Shown here: in pieces, positions 31,911 through 36,066 of the stretch
Position numbering within the stretch: position 1 is the stretch's first letter
Layout of the letters: each line of letters opens with the position of its first letter
From: Myxococcales bacterium
GTDB lineage: Bacteria; Myxococcota_A; Polyangia; Polyangiales; Polyangiaceae
NCBI GenBank assembly: GCA_013297655.1
Contig: JAAFHV010000071.1
Span: 1 to 36,066 of the forward strand
Direction: 5' to 3'
Length of the DNA: 36,066 nucleotides
Translations under genes and position numbers: made by a program
The notes under the pieces: model-generated
Databases searched by the model: none
Told to the model about the DNA's origin: nothing
Seen by the model: only the letters and a program-made list of their open reading frames with translations

Positions 31911-34900
31911 CTATTCGAACTGGAGGCGGAAGCGGAAGTCGACGCCGATGTTCGGGAACGTCCCAGTGGCCGAGTTGTTCACGTTGTCGGCGTTGCCCTG
32001 CACGCTCGTCGTACGTGACAGTCGCCACTCGACGTTTCCGCGGAGCTGATCGTCGGTAAAGCTCTTCGTGATGGAGGCGCGCACGTCCTCCGAGAGCCTT
32101 CGCCCGACCGTGATTTGGGGCTCCGTGCGGCCGGTGCGCGGAGAATATGCGCTGCCGAAGCGGAAATCGTCGATCACGTTCACCGCTTGTTTTACCGCAC
32201 GATCGGCGCCGGTGACGTTCGCGAAGGCCTGGCCCACCGCGGTGCCGAGGTCGCCGAGGCGCGCTTGGTCGACCTCGGTTCGGGTGAGACCGACGGTGAG
32301 GAGGAGGAAGATGTCCTCGCGCGAGAGCGCGGGATCGGCCGTCATGTCGAGGCGGAGCGGCTCGTCGCCCCCGTAGGCGCCGTAGACGTGCAAATTGATA
32401 CGCCACGAGGCGCCGTTGCGGCCGCTCACGCTCTGCGCGTTGAGGGGGCTCCCGCTCGAAAAGCGACGGTAATCGGTGGTCGCGACGATATCGATGTAGG
32501 GCACGATCTTCGAGGCGTCGTCGAACTTGATGACCGCTTGTTGGACGTCGAAGTCGTTCGCGAGGAGGTGCATACGCCCGCCCGGGAGCGCGCGGAGCTC
32601 GCCGCGGAGGCCCACCCGTTGGTTCGTTCCGCTCACGGCGAGCCCCTGCGCGCCGACCGCGAGCTGGGTCTCGATGAGGTTGTTGCGAATGCGGAGCGGC
32701 GACTTCGTGCGAACGACCAGGTCGGGGCCGAACACGATCGAGTCGAGGGTGGGATCGTAGCCCTTCACCTCGGTGCGCTGCGCGCCGCCGCGGAGCGCGT
32801 CGTTCACGTCGAGCTCCATCGGCCGGGTGTACTCGAGGGAGGCTATCTGGATGACGCCGGAGACGTGCGGCAGCTTGGCGCTCCCCGTGCCCGCCGCGAG
32901 CGCGTTGTAGGTGACGCGTACGTCGGTGTCGATCGCGGCGGAGATGCCCTCCGCCGGCTTCAACTGGAGGCCACGCGAGACGACCCGCGCCTCCATCGAT
33001 CCCAGCAAATTCCCGCGCAAAGGCGCGCGACCAGTGACCTTCACCTCCCCGCCCGCGAAGCCGGCTTGTGCGTTCGTCACGCGCACCTCTTCGTCGTCCG
33101 CGACCACGTCGACGTTCACGTCCGAGATGACGCTCGGGAGGCCCTGAATCGCGAGCTCCCCTCCCCTCACCTTCACCTCGCCTTGCACGTCGGGCTGGAG
33201 CGCTCGCCCGGTGACGCGCACGGAGCCGGAGAGCTTGCCGCTCGCGCGGGTGAGCTTGGGCACGATGCCAGTGAAGATGCCGAGGTCGATCGGCAAGAGC
33301 TCGGCCTGCAGGTTCAGCTTCGGATCCTTGCTCGACACGCGCGCCAGATCGCCCTTGAGGGTGAAGGTGCCCTTGAAGCCGTTCGACGACACGATCTCGA
33401 ACCCGAGCGGCGGGAGCGCGATCCCGTCGTTCACATAGGCGATTTGCACCGGCGCCGGCTGCCACGTGATGCGCTGCGCGTCGCGGAAGAACGAGATCGA
33501 CTTCGGAGCGAACGTGACGCGCGCGTTGGCGAGATCCTCGAAGCGTAGCTTCTCGATGTCCATGTCGGCGGAGAGCTCGCCGCCGGTGGTCTCGAGGGGG
33601 TCTATCGCGTCGACCTCCTCGGCCGTCTTCGGGGAGTACGAGGCGATGCCGAGCACGAGCCCGAGGTCCACCTTCCGAAACAAGACTTTACCGGAGAAGC
33701 TCTGGCTCTTCTCGCGCGAAATCGTCACGTTTTTAAGGTGAATTTGGCGATCGAAGAGGTCGCCGTCGAGCACGAAATCGCCCGCCGAAGAGGTGTCGGC
33801 GAGGTACGCCTCGGCGTCGAAGGGGGGCCCGATTGGCGCGCCACATTTGGTGTGCCCGAGCACCTTCGAGGGCTTCTCCGGCCCGGGCAGCATCTCGAAG
33901 TGGACGTGGCTCTGGCCGAGCTTTTTCCCGCGGAAACGGATCGGCGTCACCTCCGCGTCGCCGTTCACGACGATCGAGCTCAGCTTGCCGCCCACCCGCG
34001 CGACGACCGAAGCCGCGCCGTCTACGCCGGGGAGCATGCCCGCGAGCGCGTCGATGCGCGAGAGGGGCAGGCCGTCGAGCGCGATGTTGCCGCGCAAATC
34101 GCCGCCCCGTGTAATCTGCATCGATCCGACGACCGAGCCGATCGGGCCTTTACCTTCGCGGTGCACCTTGTGGAGCGTCATCGCGCGCACGAAGAGGTCG
34201 GCCCCGTCGAAGCCGGCCCTTTGGTCGTACCAACGGAAGTCGAAATCGGCGTCGCCGTCCTCGAAGCGCTCGCCGAAGAGAGAGACGTCGCGGAGCTTCG
34301 TTTTCGCCGAGATCGTGATGAACCCGCTGCCGCACTGGTCTTCCGGCCCACCGAGCGCGACGTGCACCTGCGCCGTCGCCCCGAAGCGCCCGTCCACCGG
34401 GGCGAAGCGGGGGTCTTTCTCCAGATTGAAAATGGAGAGGAGACCGCGGTCGGTGAACACCTCGCGGTTGGGGTCGCGATCCTTGAGGTGGAAGTCGTCC
34501 GAGACGATCGTCGCGTCCATCCTCATGGAGGCGGGTCCGCCGAAGTCGAGGCGCCCGGTCGGCATCTCGAACTTGCTCTTGCCCTTTTGGCCCTTCACGT
34601 TCGAGAGGTCGAGCGCCATCCCGCGGAGCTCGGCGTGACCACCGTCGATGTCGCCGAGCTTCAAGTCGCCGATCTCGAAGCCGGTGACCTTCTTCACGTC
34701 GCCATCGAGCTTCGGGCTGCCCTGCGTGCCGAAGACCTTGACCTTCACCTCCGCGAAGCCCTTCATCCTCACGTTGCCGATCGGGGAAATCTCCTCCAGA
34801 TCGACGCGCGCGTTCGTCACGTCGACGCCGAGCCCGCCGGCATAACCGATGAACACCGACCGGCCGTCGATGACGCTGCTCCCGGTGACGACGCGCGGGT

Positions 34901-36066
34901 TCACGAACGACACGCCGTCGGGGCGTACGGCGAGGTGCGATTGGATCTGCGCTTCCTTGAGGCCGACCACGCGCACCCGGTTCGGGTTGTCCGCCGCCGA
35001 GTCGTAGGCCTCGAAAATGCCCGTGCGCGCGACAAAATCGGCGTCGAGCTTGAGCGGCGTGAAGGACCCGCCGAAATGAGGCACGTGCGCTTCCGTGATG
35101 TCCCACCGCACGTGCGCGTGCTGCGACACACCTAGCTCCGCCATGAGGCGCACGAAATCGACGCTCTTCACGTCGACGGTGGCAGACAGCGCGTCGGCGC
35201 TCGCCGGCTCGAGCGGACGCACCTTCACGTTCGTGAGGGTGACCTCCCCGTCGGCCATGTGGATGACCATCTTCGGGCTCTCGACGACCTGCGATCCGAG
35301 CCGCTTCGGATCGGTGTCCTTCCGGAGCACCACCTCTCCCGCCAGATCTTGCGCGATCGTGAAGTGGTCGACCCGCACGCCGTGCGCCGCGATCGAGCCC
35401 TTGAAATCGGGGAGCTCGTCGGCCGACGAGAACTTGAGCTCGCCCTCGAGGCGCACCCAGCCGTCGGTGTCCGGCACCCCCGGCGCGCGCGAGGCGAGCG
35501 CGATCGGTGCACGAACGAGCACACGGCCGTCGACCCGCGGGAGGCTCTTTCCGGGCTCGGGGAAGAGGATCGTGGTTTGGTGGAGCGCGATCTCCACCTT
35601 TCGTTTGTCGTCGTTCGGCAGCGAGCAGCCGGGGAACGTGTCGCCGGCGGGGTCGAGATCGACGCCGCCGTGGGTCGTGAACCTCCGGACCAAGACGCGG
35701 TCGCTCTGCACCCGGACGCGGGCGTCGAGATCGCAGAGCTCGTCGTCCTCGGCGTCGATCTCGGCGGGCTTCTTGGGATCGATTTGGCGGCGCCACCGGG
35801 ACCGAATCTGCCCGACCCGGAGCGCGATCTCGATTTCGGAGGCGGAGACCTCGTCCATCTCTTCGGTCGTCACGTCTGCGTCGGCCTCGCGGAGCGTGAC
35901 GTGGAGCAGCTCGTCGACGACGAGATCGATCTCCGCGTCGCTCACGCTCACCACGTTGAAGGGCGCTCGAAACGGCTTTTTTTCCTTCGATTCGGGGATC
36001 GTCACGTTCAAGTTCGCGAGCTTGCCGTCCTTGATGACGACACGCGCGCGCGGTGCCTCCACCTCG
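31911..36066 (-). CDS. tamB: TamB (DUF490) translocation/assembly protein, 5' end outside the window
   Basis: At least 1384 residues are visible; the N-terminus with its signal anchor lies beyond the right edge. The sequence is a long run of beta strands of the TamB/AsmA type (repeats such as DVTNARVDLEEI, GDVKKVTGFEIGDLKLGDIDG). The C-terminal DUF490 region, about the last 300 residues, includes RGELRALPGGRMHLLANDFDV, YIDIVATTDYR, DPALSREDIFLLLTVGLTR and the closing VDFRFRLQFE. TamB spans the periplasm from the inner membrane and works with TamA in outer-membrane assembly or lipid movement. The tamA gene follows 114 bases downstream, so an operon is likely. Confidence 0.93.
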   Translation of the reverse strand, partial: EVEAPRARVVIKDGKLANLNVTIPESKEKKPFRAPFNVVSVSDAEIDLVVDELLHVTLREADADVTTEEMDEVSASEIEIALRVGQIRSRWRRQIDPKKPAEIDAEDDELCDLDARVRVQSDRVLVRRFTTHGGVDLDPAGDTFPGCSLPNDDKRKVEIALHQTTILFPEPGKSLPRVDGRVLVRAPIALASRAPGVPDTDGWVRLEGELKFSSADELPDFKGSIAAHGVRVDHFTIAQDLAGEVVLRKDTDPKRLGSQVVESPKMVIHMADGEVTLTNVKVRPLEPASADALSATVDVKSVDFVRLMAELGVSQHAHVRWDITEAHVPHFGGSFTPLKLDADFVARTGIFEAYDSAADNPNRVRVVGLKEAQIQSHLAVRPDGVSFVNPRVVTGSSVIDGRSVFIGYAGGLGVDVTNARVDLEEISPIGNVRMKGFAEVKVKVFGTQGSPKLDGDVKKVTGFEIGDLKLGDIDGGHAELRGMALDLSNVKGQKGKSKFEMPTGRLDFGGPASMRMDATIVSDDFHLKDRDPNREVFTDRGLLSIFNLEKDPRFAPVDGRFGATAQVHVALGGPEDQCGSGFITISAKTKLRDVSLFGERFEDGDADFDFRWYDQRAGFDGADLFVRAMTLHKVHREGKGPIGSVVGSMQITRGGDLRGNIALDGLPLSRIDALAGMLPGVDGAASVVARVGGKLSSIVVNGDAEVTPIRFRGKKLGQSHVHFEMLPGPEKPSKVLGHTKCGAPIGPPFDAEAYLADTSSAGDFVLDGDLFDRQIHLKNVTISREKSQSFSGKVLFRKVDLGLVLGIASYSPKTAEEVDAIDPLETTGGELSADMDIEKLRFEDLANARVTFAPKSISFFRDAQRITWQPAPVQIAYVNDGIALPPLGFEIVSSNGFKGTFTLKGDLARVSSKDPKLNLQAELLPIDLGIFTGIVPKLTRASGKLSGSVRVTGRALQPDVQGEVKVRGGELAIQGLPSVISDVNVDVVADDEEVRVTNAQAGFAGGEVKVTGRAPLRGNLLGSMEARVVSRGLQLKPAEGISAAIDTDVRVTYNALAAGTGSAKLPHVSGVIQIASLEYTRPMELDVNDALRGGAQRTEVKGYDPTLDSIVFGPDLVVRTKSPLRIRNNLIETQLAVGAQGLAVSGTNQRVGLRGELRALPGGRMHLLANDFDVQQAVIKFDDASKIVPYIDIVATTDYRRFSSGSPLNAQSVSGRNGASWRINLHVYGAYGGDEPLRLDMTADPALSREDIFLLLTVGLTRTEVDQARLGDLGTAVGQAFANVTGADRAVKQAVNVIDDFRFGSAYSPRTGRTEPQITVGRRLSEDVRASITKSFTDDQLRGNVEWRLSRTTSVQGNADNVNNSATGTFPNIGVDFRFRLQFE

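Overview
The window is high-GC DNA from what looks like a predatory or soil myxobacterium (Myxococcota, probably a Polyangia-type lineage). The taxon is an inference from GC content, the MYXO-CTERM-like tail at 23.2-23.6 kb, the DUF4388 response regulator, a proline/glycine-rich FHA protein and many lipoproteins. It reads as ordinary chromosome rather than phage or plasmid. No integrase, transposase, CRISPR array or rRNA was seen.

Left part (1-9.7 kb): a minus-strand pair of a lipoprotein and a gluzincin peptidase whose coding regions overlap at ATGA. They are preceded by a membrane protein gene and a divergently placed Eis-like acetyltransferase. Two plus-strand genes follow: a 972-residue double-receiver DUF4388 protein with a late membrane helix, and a sulfatase-fold lipoprotein that seems to lack catalytic residues.

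Middle (9.9-20 kb): tRNA-Ser(GGA); a 730-base gene-free region full of inverted and dispersed repeats; ureidoglycolate lyase; iron superoxide dismutase; a tandem hairpin array; then a minus-strand rph-rdgB pair, a sensor kinase whose start overlaps an Fe-S (CCG-domain) oxidoreductase gene, an RHH-FHA protein and a HEAT-like lipoprotein.

Right part (20-36 kb): ftsK, a truncated MYXO-CTERM gene, a vWA lipoprotein, a Uma2 (DUF820) gene behind an HSL-type esterase, an E. coli-type argG, and the envelope pair tamB (running off the window) and tamA.

Two kinds of DNA structure are not explained by the genes. First, a dispersed palindrome TGYA-N3-TRCA occurs 12 times against about one expected, in and between genes, and within coding regions it often carries unusually AT-rich codons. 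Second, a structured intergenic repeat is present twice (10.45 and 28.22 kb); one copy is intact with a predicted three-way junction and one has a 34-base deletion. Both need genome-wide searches, which could not be run here.
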